Shown: positions 46,273 to 58,450 of the stretch, piece after piece
Layout of the letters: each line of letters starts with the position of its first letter
How positions within the stretch are numbered: the stretch's first letter is position 1
Source: Albula goreensis
Lineage: Eukaryota; Chordata; Actinopteri; Albuliformes; Albulidae
Assembly (NCBI GenBank): GCA_022829145.1
Contig: CM040741.1
Location: 63,644,547 to 63,708,546 of the forward strand
Reading direction: 5' to 3'
Length of the DNA: 64,000 bases
Program-made: the position numbers and the translations under genes
The notes under the pieces: model-generated
Databases searched by the model: none
The model's input: the letters and a program-made list of their open reading frames with translations, nothing else
What the model was told of the DNA's origin: nothing

Positions 46273-49001
46273 GTAAGTACAATGAATTCATACATTCACG
46301 CTAAAATAGCACTGCGATTGTTGTATGGAAATCTGTCATAAGTTAGCTTGGCTAACGTTACCGTTTAATTTAAACTGGCATCTTAGTGGCTATCGGTAAT
46401 TAGCTAGCTATCTAACGTAATATTTCAGTACACGTCGCCTATAACGTTAGCTAGATAGGTGGATGTAGGTAATAGAGAATTATGCAAGTTCTGTCATAAT
46501 CTTTAAATACAGCGGCACAGTTGTTAATTTCAAGATGTTAACTTGTGACAAGTGTATATATTGATGGCTAGATTGGTAAATAATATTATACTTTCCATTG
46601 GTGGTTGATATCGAATTTGTTGAGATGCTACTCAAGATTTTAAAAACGGGGGCTAGTTGATCATTTAGATACGAGCTAGCATTATACGGTGTCCTAGGCA
46701 TGTTTATGACTTCAGTGACGTTAAGGAAACCTGGGAACTCTTTTACGTTTTACATTGCTTGCTACAGCAAGTTGCATTTAATTTTGGCATTAACTAGCGT
46801 GCTAATTATATGACTAGGCTACCTAGCCAAGTATCAATCAGACGTGACTTAATAAGGATGTTATTACTGCGAGTTTGTTACCTACATGATACTACCATTA
46901 GATAAACATAGCGATAACTCCGCCAGTTGGCTGTTTATTGATGTTTCACAGGGAAAACAGACCGTAAGCTGGTTTCAAACAAAAAAAAATACATCTGGCA
47001 ACTTTTCACTTTGCTAGTTCACGTTAGGTAGCTCTTATCTACTATATAACTTAGTGACTGTTGCCGACAAGGCACAAATAACAGGTTACTTAGTGTAGTT
47101 TGTTAACTATTGGCAGATCCGTTAGTTACCGTAATGCAATGAAAAACACTTGCTTACTCGCATCAAATGTGACATAGCAAACCACTCTCCCAACGTCAGT
47201 TTGGGCTCTGAAACGGAAGTTGGTCCGTCTGCTCTGTTCTGTCCGTGCAATAACATCTAAAAATGACCTTATGATCTTTAGTTAAGGACAGGTTTCGGTC
47301 TCCGAATCGAACACCCATCCATCTGTCTTCCTAGTATAGAAAACTATATGATTGCAAGGTGAGTGTAAACGTATTTGACTTTTTATTTTAGCTATCTAAC
47401 GTTATTTGATTAACTAACTTTTTTGACTTGAGTCCCAATCTAAATAGCGTCACTTGCTTGCAAGCTAAGTTGGTCATTGTGCTGATAAGATTTGTGAAAC
47501 AGAGGTAGCTAGCTAGCTAATCTTGTTGAATGGGTCGGTGTCGGCTCAAAATAGACTGTCCTCTTGAGATATTAGCTAGATAGCTAATAGTCGCCAGTGT
47601 CATTGATGCAAATCTCCAGCGGTATAGTTTCGGCACAAAATTGCAGCGAGACATTTTGAAATTCATATGCTGCGAGTCTCATCTTGATTACTATCTGACA
47701 AACACACTCATTTGTTAATTCGCAAGACTTCAGCAAACACCATTGAAGAGGGAACTAAACCAATTAGCTAGCTTGCTAACACGGAAAATTAGTGTGTCTA
47801 AGGTCGCCACGACGAAACAAGGCTGAGTTGGAAATCAGTCTACTGTTTGCCGGCATAAAAGTTCAACGTGCATAACATGCTTGTTGCGGAAACTTACCGA
47901 AAGGTGGAATACCCATAGTTGAGCAATAACTAACGTAAGCCATGCGAATGAGGTGGCCATCTAAACACTGAAAAACCACGATTGTTAAAACACTTGCACA
48001 TGTGTGCTCTTTCTAGTCCTGTTAACAGTGTCAGTAAATCTTTCGAATCAATCTTGAAAACAAAACGTAAAACAAAAAAAAAATAAGAGACCAGACCCTC
48101 AGTATTTTTTCACCCCGTGTGATCTATGGTAGCCCGAGACAGCATTGTCATTAGTTTTTGGACCATATCAGAATCAGTATTTTATTCTGCAGCATTTGAT
48201 ATTCCTGGCTCGAATAGTTATCGTTTGAAGCTAGCTAAATACATCTCTTGAAAGGGCACGTCTGTTTAGCAAAGTAGGTCAAAGGGCACCACTCACTAGC
48301 TCCATGCCCTTTACTCTAGTTAAACATCAAGCATGTCGCCTCTGATTATCGTGCCGTCTTTGTTTTGTTTTGGAAAGACGGGCTGCTGTTAGTCGTAATC
48401 AGGTCCTGTGTAAGGTTTCCTGTGAGCAGGGTCTATCGAGTTGCAGTATCGTGTAAGCAGAGTTCACTATACATTTTACCGTGATATAAATGGCCTACTC
48501 AATGTATGGATGCAAAAATAAAATAGCTGTAGTTCCTTCGTCAAAGGCTGATTTTTGAATGCATGCTGTAAATTGTATTTTTTTTTTTATACTATAAAGC
48601 TATGTTAAGGAACAGGGATTCCTAAAATGCTATGTTGTTGGACCGGTGTAACGCCTCTTATCTGACTTAGCTGTAAATTTTTAAGAACGATGGATGATTA
48701 ATAACCTGCCTGTAATAAATCTTAAACATTTTCTTGCCATGATATTCTCTGAACTTATATAGCAAATATTAATAAAAGCATCCATAAATATGACTTTACA
48801 CCCCTCAAAGTAAGGCCTTGCTATAATAATTGGACAGCACTAGTAGACAGGCTTCTCACAGTACACTGCTGGGAGTGGCTTGCTCTGCTGTGCTTTGAAA
48901 GAGCTATTTGAATCTCAGGTGGTGTCAGTGATAATGCCAATGATAACGATAATAGCGTTAATAATACAATATATGTGTTTCCCAATAAATTGTCCCCTCA
49001 G
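46273..49001 (+). other. hmgcs1: hmgcs1 intron 1
   Basis: 2.7 kb. The first 1.6 kb is dense in words built from TAGCTAGC and AACGTTA (for example near 46335, 46405, 46445, 47400, 47505, 47575 and 47770), thinning out after about 48300. It may contain an optional noncoding exon near 47282-47358. No coding exon was seen. Confidence 0.55.
47282..47358 (+). other. hmgcs1: candidate optional 5' UTR exon of hmgcs1
   Basis: A good donor GCAAG|GTGAGTG (47358/47359) has two possible acceptors upstream: a TTTAG at 47281 (77-nt exon) or a pyrimidine-rich TCTTCCTAG at 47334 (24-nt exon). Mammalian HMGCS1 is known to have an optional noncoding exon in its 5' UTR, which makes this plausible. Not confirmed. 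Confidence 0.25.
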
Positions 49002-49459
49002 CTCTGTCAAGATGCCTGGATCAGTCCCTGCCAGCGGTGAGGCCACGTGGCCCAAAGACGTAGGCATCATTGCCCTGGAGGTGTACATCCCAGCACAGTA
49101 CGTGGACCAGACGGAGCTGGAGCAGTATGACGGCGTGGCCGCGGGCAAGTACACAATCGGCCTGGGCCAGGCCCGCATGGGCTTCTGCTCCGACCGTGAG
49201 GACATCAACTCGCTGTGCCTGACAGCAGTGCAGAGGCTGATGGAGAGGAACTCGCTGTCCTATGACACCATCGGCCGGCTGGAGGTGGGCACCGAGACCA
49301 TCATCGACAAGTCCAAGTCGGTGAAGACAGTGCTGATGCAGCTGTTCGAGGAGTCCGGGAACACGGACGTGGAGGGCATTGACACCACCAACGCTTGTTA
49401 TGGGGGCACCGCCGCCCTCTTCAATGCCGTCAATTGGGTGGAGTCCAGCTCCTGGGACG
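49002..49459 (+). CDS. hmgcs1: hmgcs1 first coding exon
   Basis: The acceptor CCCCTCAG ends at 49001; ten 5' UTR bases precede the ATG at 49012 (A at -3). It encodes [18 protein letters not shown] through [12 protein letters not shown] plus one base, with catalytic Glu95 and Cys129. The 5' end is the same as in mammals. Donor GTTAGT. Confidence 0.95.
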
Positions 49460-52400
49460 GTTAGTCGCTTTGTGGTATACTTCAGGGGTTTGGAGGTTAC
49501 TGCCAGGGTTGTCTTTTTAGACCCACCCACTCTAAGTCTCTGTAACAATGTTGACTCTCAGTTAAAAATAATCTGGTTGAAAAATGTGAAAAAAAAAAAA
49601 TGTTAGACCCAAGGAAAGATTACTGAAAAACTTACTGAAAAGTGGTTTAGCACTGTGCTAAATGAACAAATGTATTTCATGCATTATTCGATGAGGTTAT
49701 TTCTGCCAACAGGCTTGGAACAGATGGATGTCCTGATTGAGTTGCTTCTCATTGCTACTCTGGTTTCCTAAAATAGCCTCTTTTTTTAAATTTCTTTTTA
49801 AACATTATGCAGGTCGCTATGCGCTGGTGGTAGCAGGGGACATCGCCGTGTACGCTACAGGAAGTGCGAGGCCCACAGGAGGCGCGGGAGCAGTAGCCAT
49901 GTTGATTGGGCCCAACGCCCCTCTGGCTTTTGACAGAGGTAGGTCACTATGCGCTGACGGTAGGCTTAAGGACGACAGTTCAAGGCTGCTCTGCTGCCAA
50001 TGCCAGGAAAGCTGACAACCTTGAAAAGAACGTGCCATCGTGAAATTCCCATTTTGTTTTGCTGAATTATGCCAATTTGAAGTTGGCTCAAGCACCTTGC
50101 TGTTGTGTTGTACTGACGCATAAAACAGATTTGTTTGCATTTCATCATTCTGTACTGAGAGGGAACTAAAGTTCAGCTTTCCTGAAGCAATGAGTCTTAA
50201 AGTTACCAAAACAGAACTTTCTAAAATGTAGCTTTATCATCTTAACTAGGACTTTCATCTAGATAGATAAAGCATTATTGAACATTCTGGTGAGTTTATT
50301 TAACAGTTTAGCCATTATTGCTTACGTAATATTGGGTTGAAGTTTTGAAGGATTTAGCCATTTTTGCAGCCTTTTCCAGATTCTTTCTTGATTTTGGCAC
50401 AGCTACACAACTTCTGGCATCCTTGCCTCTTGCAAATCCATTGTGCAGTTGAAGTGGCCAGTCAGGTTTGGGCTGATGCACATGTGACAGTGTCTCATAG
50501 TGTACAAATCATGACTAATATATTACCCAATTTTCAGGAACCAATTTTTACTGAAATGGGAATTCAGCTATTGCTGAATACTGTAGCAATAGTTCAGTTG
50601 GGTAACCTTAACCTACAGCCTAGTTTTGATAGCAGTTTCAATATTATGTTGAGTAAAAGGACTGCACTTTGGCCTTACAGGTCTACGGGGGACACACATG
50701 CAGCATGCCTATGACTTCTATAAGCCCGACATGGTGTCAGAGTACCCTGTGGTGGACGGCAAGCTGTCGATCCAGTGCTACCTGAGTGCGTTAGACAGGT
50801 GCTACTCAGTGTACCGCAGTAAGATCCAGGCACAGTGGCAGAAAGGTGGGTGTGTGTCATTCTTAGTGTGGGGCCTGCTTAGCTCCTGCACTGTCATGAT
50901 GTTTGGTGTTGCTGTTTGTAATGGAGGGATGGACACCACTAACTCTTCATGCCAGCTTTTTCACATAAGAGAAGTGGGGAGTGCAACAAGGCAACTGTTT
51001 ATTTGACCAGCAAAGCTAAAAATGTGTCCATTTAACAACTACTTTCACATACTGTGTGTTTAGTCTGTTTTTGTGCTGTTTTATCCATTAACACATATTG
51101 GTGTTTCAGTTAGTGCTAAATGCTCCGGTGGTTGTGGTGTTGTAATTTTAATTTTATTTATTTTTTTATTTTGGTAGTTAGCTACAGTTAATTTGTACCT
51201 GCAGTCCACTTTGTTAAAGTGTAATGTTGTTTTTTTTTTTTATCAGAGGGTATTGATAAGCGCTTCAGTCTGGAGGACTTTGGCTTCATGGTCTTCCACT
51301 CTCCTTACTGTAAGCTGGTCCAGAAGTCACTTGCCCGCCTGGTGCTCAACGACTTCCTCAGTGACCCAAACCCCAACACAGAGAGTGGGAAATTCAGCGG
51401 CCTGGAGGCTTTCAGGTGAGCTGGGTGTACGTCTCGCGTCAGAGCAAGCTAGTTCCCTAAAAATCGCTACAATGGAGTCAGTGGAGAGCTCTAGTGCCCC
51501 TACTTGCTTGTGTGGAATCTCAGCTCCAATATGTTATGAGCTCAGTGTTCTATTACATTCACTCAGTTTCATGGAACAGTGTATATCATTATCAAATAAT
51601 TCAGGTCCTCTTAGTGGTTATGTGCTGACTCTTTCCACTGTCTCTGGGGTGTGTTCTAAGGGAGGTGAAGCCAGAGGAGACCTACTTCGACCGGGACGTG
51701 GAGAAGGCCTTCATGAAGGCAAGCACAGAGATGTTTGTGGAGAAGACTAAGGCTTCCCTCCTGCTGTCCAACCAGAACGGAAACATGTACACACCATCAG
51801 TCTATGGCTGCCTGGCCTCTGTCATCGCAGTGTAAGTGCAGTCCCAGCACTGTGTTATCAGCCTCTTGTGACATCAGCCTGTCTTAGTACAGGTCCCTGG
51901 TCTTATCTGAAAATGTGGTGTGGGTTGTGTGCTTTTCAGATTTAGCTGATTCAACTAATACTGGTCTTTGATCAGCACCATGATTAGGGGAATACATTCA
52001 TTTGGAACAAAAGACTGCAGCTGCACCGCCCTTTCTCTGATTAGAATGGATACCCTGTCCTACTGCTTATTGCTTTAGTGACTACAGCAGCAGCCTGGAA
52101 GTTGCGGTTGAAAAAGGCTGCAGTGTCTGTGTGGTTTTTTTGCGGTTACCTTTCAGTCCACAGCCAATTTAGGCCTTGAATCAAGGTGTGTATACTCTTA
52201 ACCCAATCAAGGGTCTAAATTAAGAATGAAAGTATTGAAATGTAAATAAAATGGAAATACAATTATAAGCCAATAGACACTGCAGCCCTCTAGGACAGGG
52301 AGCAAGACCATAAGAACACATAATGAAGAAAAGCAGCTATTCAGCTGATATAGACTTATAATGCTTATCATTTTTGCAGCAGAGAAGGAACTTAATTCTC

Positions 52401-54862
52401 TGACATTGTGGTTGGGCCTCAAGTATGGATGTGTTCATTTAAGAAACCTTTTTTTTTTTAACTATTTCCACTACAAATAAAAAGGAAGCTGTAGTTTCGC
52501 TCATGGGGCTCAGCAAGAGGAGGAACACTTGTTTAAATACTGTGGGGCATAAAGGCCAAACCGCGCAGCAGAAAGATTGAGTTACATGTGAGCCATTGTC
52601 TTTGTATGGGCTGAAGAGAGAGGTTCATTATGTGAATGTTTTTTGTGTAACCCGAGCACAACAAAACGATCATTACACCATGGCAGGCCATGTTGGGCTC
52701 TCTAAGACAAACCCCGCTGCTGAAAAATGATGCGCAGATATTGGGGTGACCGTGATGCCGTGGTGGTTAGACCTGGCGCCTGTCTGTGCTGAGCACAGAG
52801 GCGGTTTGTGTGACGTATCTCTCTCTGTGCAGGCACACCCCCCAGGAGCTGGCAGGGAAGAGGATCGGCGTGTTCTCCTACGGCTCTGGCTTTGCCGCCA
52901 CGCTCTACTCCCTCAGAGTCACGCAGGACGCTACGCCAGGTGAGCGGTCCGTTAGTTCAGCTCACATTAGCTCCTTGTCTGTTCGTGGAATAGTGTCATA
53001 CACACTCTTTCTTAGGGGCTTTCTCTGTTTCGCACATGCACGCACACACAGTCATGCACTAAGTCACACAGTCTCTCATGCCCCTAAACATGCTCACTCA
53101 TTTGACTATGGTTTATCGTCTTCTCACAGTCTTGCACAGTCTCTCGCCTGCATTCACACACAGACACGAACGGTTGATTGCTCAACCTCAGTCTTTCCCC
53201 TGTCACACAGACACACATGGATGAAGTTTCATGCAGAGTAATACTCATTCTCTCCCAAATCCATGCACACATGGATTCTCACACTGTCCCAGCATTCCCT
53301 GACCTTTCCCTTGTGTGTCTGACTTCTCCAGGCTCAGCGCTGGATAATCTGGTGGCCAGTCTCTCTGACCTGCTGGTCCGTTTGGATTCCAGGAGAAAGG
53401 TTTCGCCCGACGTGTTTGCTGCAAACATGAAGCTGAGGGAGGAAACCCACCACCTGGGTATGCCGACCCCTTCCTACTCTGAACCAATAACAACCTCTAC
53501 TGAGCCATGGCCTGCTTCCCCTTCACCAATGACAGCTCAGAGCCACAAGTCTATGTTCCCGCTTCACCAATCACAACCTGTTCAGAGTTGCAAGCTTTGC
53601 TTGGCCCAAAATACTGGTCTTCAATATCCAACTATAGTGGGGTTTGTTTACAGCCAACTGTCAGAAGGACCTTGTGAACATGTCAGTGGCAATTCATCGG
53701 TCACCGTGACTGCAGACCACACTGTAAACAGACTACTGCGTAAACACTGGAGTGTGTCAGGGCAAGTGCTCTACAATCACTCCTCTGTAGTTGTGGTATT
53801 TGTTTATCTGGCTGGAAGCTTTAAGTCATTCATGACTATATTGTGTAAATGTGACAAAACGGGACTAAACGGATTTGTACTGAATGGCTGCAATACCAAC
53901 ATACCAATGACCATGTTGGTCAAGAGTTCTTTAGCATAGAAACCAAGATAAATTTTTTATCTTACCTTTTTGGACGTCATTCATAGTTGTTATTTTCAAA
54001 AACGTTGCTGGAGTATTCAAACAGCAGTATTGATGTGAAATGCTTTTACCAAAATGAAAACTTTTTTCAGTTTGGGTTACTTTTTCATTTCCTATTTTGT
54101 GCCATTTAGTACAGTTGTGAGCCTCACAGACCATTCTAAGTGAGCACCTTAATATCCAGCCCATTGCATAAGGGCAGGGAAATTTCACATTGATAATGTT
54201 TTTTATGCACTTAAATATAAAATCCTGTTTATCAAGTTGAATGTAAAGTAAAACAAAACCGCCTCCGTTGCAAAATCTCTGAGATCAGAGCTGTTTTTGA
54301 CTTCACTCTCAAAGTGACTCTTCTGTTTCCTCCTCCAGCGAACTATATCCCCCAGGGAAGCGTTGACGACCTGTTTCCTGGAACATGGTACCTGACGCAC
54401 GTCGATGATAAACACCGCAGGCAGTATGCCAGACGGGCCCCCTGGATCGGTCAGTTTGACCACGGTGACAGAGGTATGGACACCACTCTCATGGCCCTGT
54501 TAACGCCTGAAAAAGGCCTCTGAGACTGATGTTAACCTCTGAAAGGGGCTTCTGGGATTGCTGTCAAAACCGGTGATGGGGAAGTGAGGTATGGTGGGCG
54601 GAGCTTGTTTTGAAGACCATTTTGATTGGGTACAGCAAGTTAGTGATTGAAAGCTTAATTGTAGCCAACTGCTTCTGACTTCCCTTAAAAACAACTTTTG
54701 TGACAGCTGTAAGAGTTGCTGTACGTACAGTTGGGTGACATTGGATGTCCCCGTAGGTTCTCTTTTCTGAGTCCTCATCCCTCTTTTCTCTGCTTTTTCC
54801 TTCCAGCACACCCCCAGTCCGGCAAAGAGGACGCAGTCACCATCACCAATGGAGAACACTGA
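49012..54862 (+). CDS. hmgcs1: cytosolic HMG-CoA synthase, 9 coding exons
   Basis: 3-hydroxy-3-methylglutaryl-CoA synthase 1 condenses acetyl-CoA with acetoacetyl-CoA to give HMG-CoA, the step before HMG-CoA reductase in the mevalonate/cholesterol pathway, in the cytosol. Joined exons: 49012-49459, 49813-49938, 50681-50845, 51247-51415, 51661-51831, 52833-52939, 53332-53457, 54339-54473, 54807-54862; 500 residues plus TGA. All junctions are GT/AG and in phase. Numbering matches the human enzyme through the core: catalytic Glu95 (49294-49296), Cys129 in TTNACYGG (49396-49398) and His264 in FHSPYC (51297-51299). No mitochondrial targeting peptide is present, so it is HMGCS1 rather than HMGCS2. 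The C-terminal tail is about 20 residues shorter than human (520) but keeps the terminal NGEH. Confidence 0.98.
49813..49938 (+). CDS. hmgcs1: hmgcs1 coding exon 2
   Basis: [41 protein letters not shown] with split Gly codons at both ends. Core thiolase fold. Its first bases are echoed just after its own donor (49941-49963). Donor GTAGGT. Confidence 0.96.
49941..49963 (+). repeat. hmgcs1: short duplication of the hmgcs1 coding exon 2 start
   Basis: 20 of 23 positions match 49811-49833 (the acceptor AG plus the first 21 exon bases); all three differences are transitions. It lies two bases into the intron that follows the same exon, in the same orientation. Confidence 0.7.
50681..50845 (+). 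CDS. hmgcs1: hmgcs1 coding exon 3
   Basis: [54 protein letters not shown], split codons at both ends. Donor GTGGGT. Confidence 0.96.
51247..51415 (+). CDS. hmgcs1: hmgcs1 coding exon 4 (His264)
   Basis: [56 protein letters not shown] plus a split Arg. Contains catalytic His264. Preceded by a TATCAG acceptor after a short poly-T run. Confidence 0.96.
51661..51831 (+). CDS. hmgcs1: hmgcs1 coding exon 5
   Basis: [56 protein letters not shown] with split codons. The acceptor is TTCTAAG, with a weak pyrimidine tract. Donor GTAAGT. Confidence 0.95.
52100..52310. mobile_element. short inverted-repeat element (MITE-like), copy 2
   Basis: GGCTGCAGTGTCT at 52116-52128 is the exact reverse complement of 52275-52287; flanking bases extend the inverted similarity imperfectly. 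The ~210-bp element lies in hmgcs1 intron 6 (between 51832 and 52832) and has no coding capacity. Ends match copies at 12647, 57591 and 58268. Confidence 0.6.
52833..52939 (+). CDS. hmgcs1: hmgcs1 coding exon 6
   Basis: [35 protein letters not shown] with split codons. Contains the conserved SYGSG loop of the synthase active-site region. Donor GTGAGC. Confidence 0.96.
53332..53457 (+). CDS. hmgcs1: hmgcs1 coding exon 7
   Basis: [41 protein letters not shown] with split codons. Donor GTATGC. Confidence 0.96.
54339..54473 (+). CDS. hmgcs1: hmgcs1 coding exon 8
   Basis: [44 protein letters not shown] with split codons. Conserved up to YARR, then diverged. Donor GTATGG. Confidence 0.95.
54807..54862 (+). 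CDS. hmgcs1: hmgcs1 last coding exon
   Basis: Completes Ala, then [17 protein letters not shown] and TGA (54860-54862). The terminal NGEH is shared with mammalian HMGCS1, which supports this short exon. The family's usual longer tail segment is absent. Confidence 0.9.
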
Positions 54863-57415
54863 CTTGGACACTGTGAGCTGTAGGTACACCTACAGAGAGG
54901 TCACAACGACACGAGGAAACGAAAACCCAAGGAATGCAAACAGGAATCCCATCCACTCTTTTCTATCACATGTTCAGTGGCACAGCATTGAGCGCAAACC
55001 TGTACAGATTTAACATTCAGGCCAAGGAAACGTGACGGCAGACACTCCATCACGGCTCAAAGATGGCCAGCCATATTCCCCAAGCTTCATACTGTGTTAA
55101 ATGTTATGACAGGGTCACTACATCTTTGTCAGACCCCAGGGACTCCCGAAGCCTGGGAGTCTTTGTATGTATTTATGTTGGCAAGTTAAAAACCTTGTGA
55201 ATACGTTAGCCAGCAGGTTAGTACACCCTGTCTCAGAGTATGATATATAGAGAATTATGTTTATATGTTTGACTTTTTATTTTTAATCCCTGTTTCTTTT
55301 ATCTTTTTGCGCTTGTGAAAAGTGTATTAATTCATTGTTTTAGGAGAAAGGTGGGACTCCAGGGAGTCAGAGCTTAGGGAATATGGCCAGAGTCTGGGGA
55401 TGAAAAAGGGAAGTGGGCCTTTTAACCCGCTGTATTTATTTCCATAAATGCTGCTGCATTCCTGTTTCTGTGCTGTAAGGTGTTCACAATAGTCAGGGCA
55501 TGGACTTAGGCTGCACTTACACCACTAGATGGCGCACTTAACACTACCGACTTTTTGTTGTTTTGGTGACTGGATTTGGACACCCAGCGGTGGAAAGGCA
55601 TGACTGACAGCAGAGAAGAATGGTACACAAGACTGAACCATTCCCAATACCTGTTGTTATCAAAGTTCATTTAATCATGTAATTTTTTTTTTTTTTTGCT
55701 TTTTTTGGACAGGGGCTGGGGGATTGATGCTAGTCTTAACTTTTCATCAGTGGTACAAAACTTAACTTTTGTAGAATGACAAGACTACCCAGTAGGGAAA
55801 AACAGTAAAAGGAATAGAGAAACAATGGTTTCTTTGAGAGCATGATAAATAGATAGTGACTTCCATGGGTATTTCATGTGAGATTTCTGAGGAATTCTTT
55901 GAAATCTCAGGAGTTAAATGTACTTACACAAAATTTAACATGGTTAAATGTAACCATAGTGTAGACTGAATTGAAGACCATAGGAAAAAAATATAAAAAA
56001 TTGAAACGGTAAATGTTTGTTGTTGTTGGTTGTAATGAGGGGGGGGGGTTTATGAGTAAACTGTAGCGGCTGTGGGGGAGCGGGGGAAAGGACATTTATG
56101 TTTCAACCTATGCCCAGTTATGTCCTCATTTGACAAGATTTGACCGATTTTAATCTTCCCTAAAGTACCCACTCAGATGGCGCAACCAAGTAGGAATCAT
56201 TATGCAATTTCTTCAATGGCTTGGCGAGCTAAGCCAACTAGTGCAAGTGAGCTGGGCCGAAATATGGGGTTTAACCATGCTAAACAAATGTGTAGTTGGT
56301 GTCCCCCATTCTTTTAGTTGTGCCAAATTGCTAAAGAGGGTGCAGTACACTGGTAGGTAACGTAGTGCGTACGTTGTGGAGTTCAAGACGCAGGCTGTTT
56401 TGGCTTTGTTGATTACTCCAGGATTTCAAATAATGAGTCTTGTGGCTGTTGCCTTTTTATATCCATGTTTAGAACTGTGAAATGATGCATTTCTGTGGAA
56501 AAAGGGCAAGTAGTGTATCTGACTTAGAGCCTTAAACTTGAAAGGGCTTACAAGTTCTGTTTGCTGTAAATGGGTATATTTTTCAGTGAGGATGTATTTG
56601 ACAAATAAGCTTTATTTGTATACAGAAATATACTGGAATTAAGCTGTATTTCCCATGTGTGCTCAAGAGCAACATAAAATCCTTTTCAGAACAGGGGTTC
56701 CCCTATACTCTGTTCCCAGGTCCTTGTATTGGCAGCCGGTTTTCCTGCGCAATTTAACCCACTAACAGTGATCGCCTGAAGGTGTGGTTTATTTGGCGGC
56801 CCTGAGATGATATGTTGTGATAGACGGTACAAACTCGGGTGGAAAAAGCTGCAGACACAATAGGACTCCAGGAATGGTATTGGTGAAACCTTGAATGTGT
56901 TTTTAGCCCACAGTAGTTTTGCAATTCCTCTGCAATGTTAGCCAAGACGCTTGGTGCAGAACTGCAAGTGTGGGTTTGAAACAACAGACCGGAATGGCTG
57001 CCACTTTTGGTCATCTATACAGACTGCTGAAGTTTTGAGAAGCCTTACTTTACGCATGTACTAAATGTAAAGAAAAAAAGTCATACTCTCAATAATGTAC
57101 AGATATTTTTTGTTCTGTTTCTTTTTAATTTTACAGCCAAGAGCATTTTACCTCCGAGGTTATATCTTGAATAGGCTGATGTTTACAAATAGTTTATCTT
57201 TGAGATCAGTTTAATTATACCAAATTTTTGGTGACATAATGTACAGTACTAACTGTAAAACTATTATTTATATATATGTAGAGTAAATTGATGTCTGATC
57301 AAGTGTTTTTTTTTCTTTTTGTAGAAAATTCTATATAGAAAAATCTAATGTGTGTAGTAAATGCGCAGTTGAACAGATGAACAGAGAAACCAATAAATGT
57401 CCTCATTTAAAATTA
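54863..57415 (+). other. hmgcs1: hmgcs1 3' UTR
   Basis: 2.55 kb of AT-rich sequence between the stop codon and the AATAAA at 57392. It contains poly-T (about 55683-55697) and a G8-9 run (about 56039-56048). The extent is inferred from the poly(A) signal. Confidence 0.6.
57392..57397 (+). terminator. hmgcs1: poly(A) signal AATAAA (hmgcs1)
   Basis: Canonical hexamer in ACCAATAAATGTCC, followed 20-40 nt later by a T-rich element (TTTTTGAG, TTCTTTTTTATTG). Confidence 0.6.
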
Positions 57416-57590
57416 CTTTTTGAGTTCTTTTTTATTGCAATAGTCTATTTATTATTGCTTGTCATTTCAATCAATATAAGTGGGTTTTGGAATTGCGGTT
57501 ACATACACCCTTGCTTAAGTCGATGGACAAAAAACATACAGAAATGTTACACATCTGTAAAGTTGGTGCCTTTTCCAGCCTAAACGAGAG

Positions 57591-57770
57591 GCCAGTCCTG
57601 GTTCTGGAGAGGTACAGAGTGAGCTGGTTTTTGTTATCACTCAGCACTTCATGAATTAGCACAATTGAATATACAGGTAACACCTCGCCTGGTTTGGTGT
57701 ATCTAAGGCAGTTACTATATGAGGGTGAAATAAAAATCTGCAAAAGTTGTAGGTCTCAAGACCGGGGCTT
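57591..57770. mobile_element. short inverted-repeat element (MITE-like), copy 3
   Basis: The left end GGCCAGTCCTGGTTCTGGAG (57590 on) and the right end around 57748-57770 (TAGGTCTCAAGACCGGGGCT) are imperfect inverted repeats. Ends are related to the other three copies; the interior is unrelated to any coding sequence. Confidence 0.5.
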
Positions 57771-58267
57771 GCCGCAGCTGCTTTAAAATATCGCAGCCGC
57801 CCTTCAGATTGAAAAGCCGTCCCTTCTCCCACAGGCCCTGATTTAAGTTTCGAACTTATGTTAATCCTGTTTGCAGAACAGAGGCTGCACACGTAATTAT
57901 GTAACCTCCGTTCCGCCCACCGAGGCCAAAGGTAAAGTGCTACTACTTGTGTCCTTCATTTTCGTACAAACAGCACTTGCATTCTTCCTGCATGTGCTAA
58001 CCTCAGCAAAATGTGGACGAGTGAGGAAAAAGAATGACCTTTTTTAATGTTAGAGTGCCTTCGTCTGGTCACACGTGTATAGTTGGGGATATATTTTCCT
58101 GATTAATCAGGAGAATAGCCATACACTAAATGCTTCCTCCTAACCACAAGAAAGGAACTTAAGCACGGCTAAACTGTGTACGCCGACAGTCAGATTGTAC
58201 TGGTCGCTGAAATATTTAGGGTTTGGTACTTCCTGAACAGAAAAACAATCCCTGTATAGAGGATGTG

Positions 58268-58450
58268 TACAACTCCAGTCATGGAGGGCCTGTGTATCTG
58301 CTGGTGTTTTGCCATGTTTTCCTGCAGTTAAATGCTTAAGTCACTGATTGGCTTAAGTGGCTACACATATTGTTTTCATGGCCTTAAATGACCTTGGAAG
58401 GAAACCACAAAAACACACAAACACTTCTGCTCTGCAAGACTGGAGGTGTA
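58268..58450. mobile_element. short inverted-repeat element (MITE-like), copy 4
   Basis: The 21-bp termini 58268-58288 and 58430-58450 are inverted repeats at 17 of 21 positions (core CTCCAGTC). 183 bp, non-coding. It is the clearest copy of the family in this window. Confidence 0.65.

Noticed and set aside
48880..49011. In-frame ATG at 48880 extending hmgcs1 by 44 residues
   Set aside because: The stretch crosses the CCCCTCAG acceptor at 49001, so it is intronic. The known start MPGS at 49012 fits the family.
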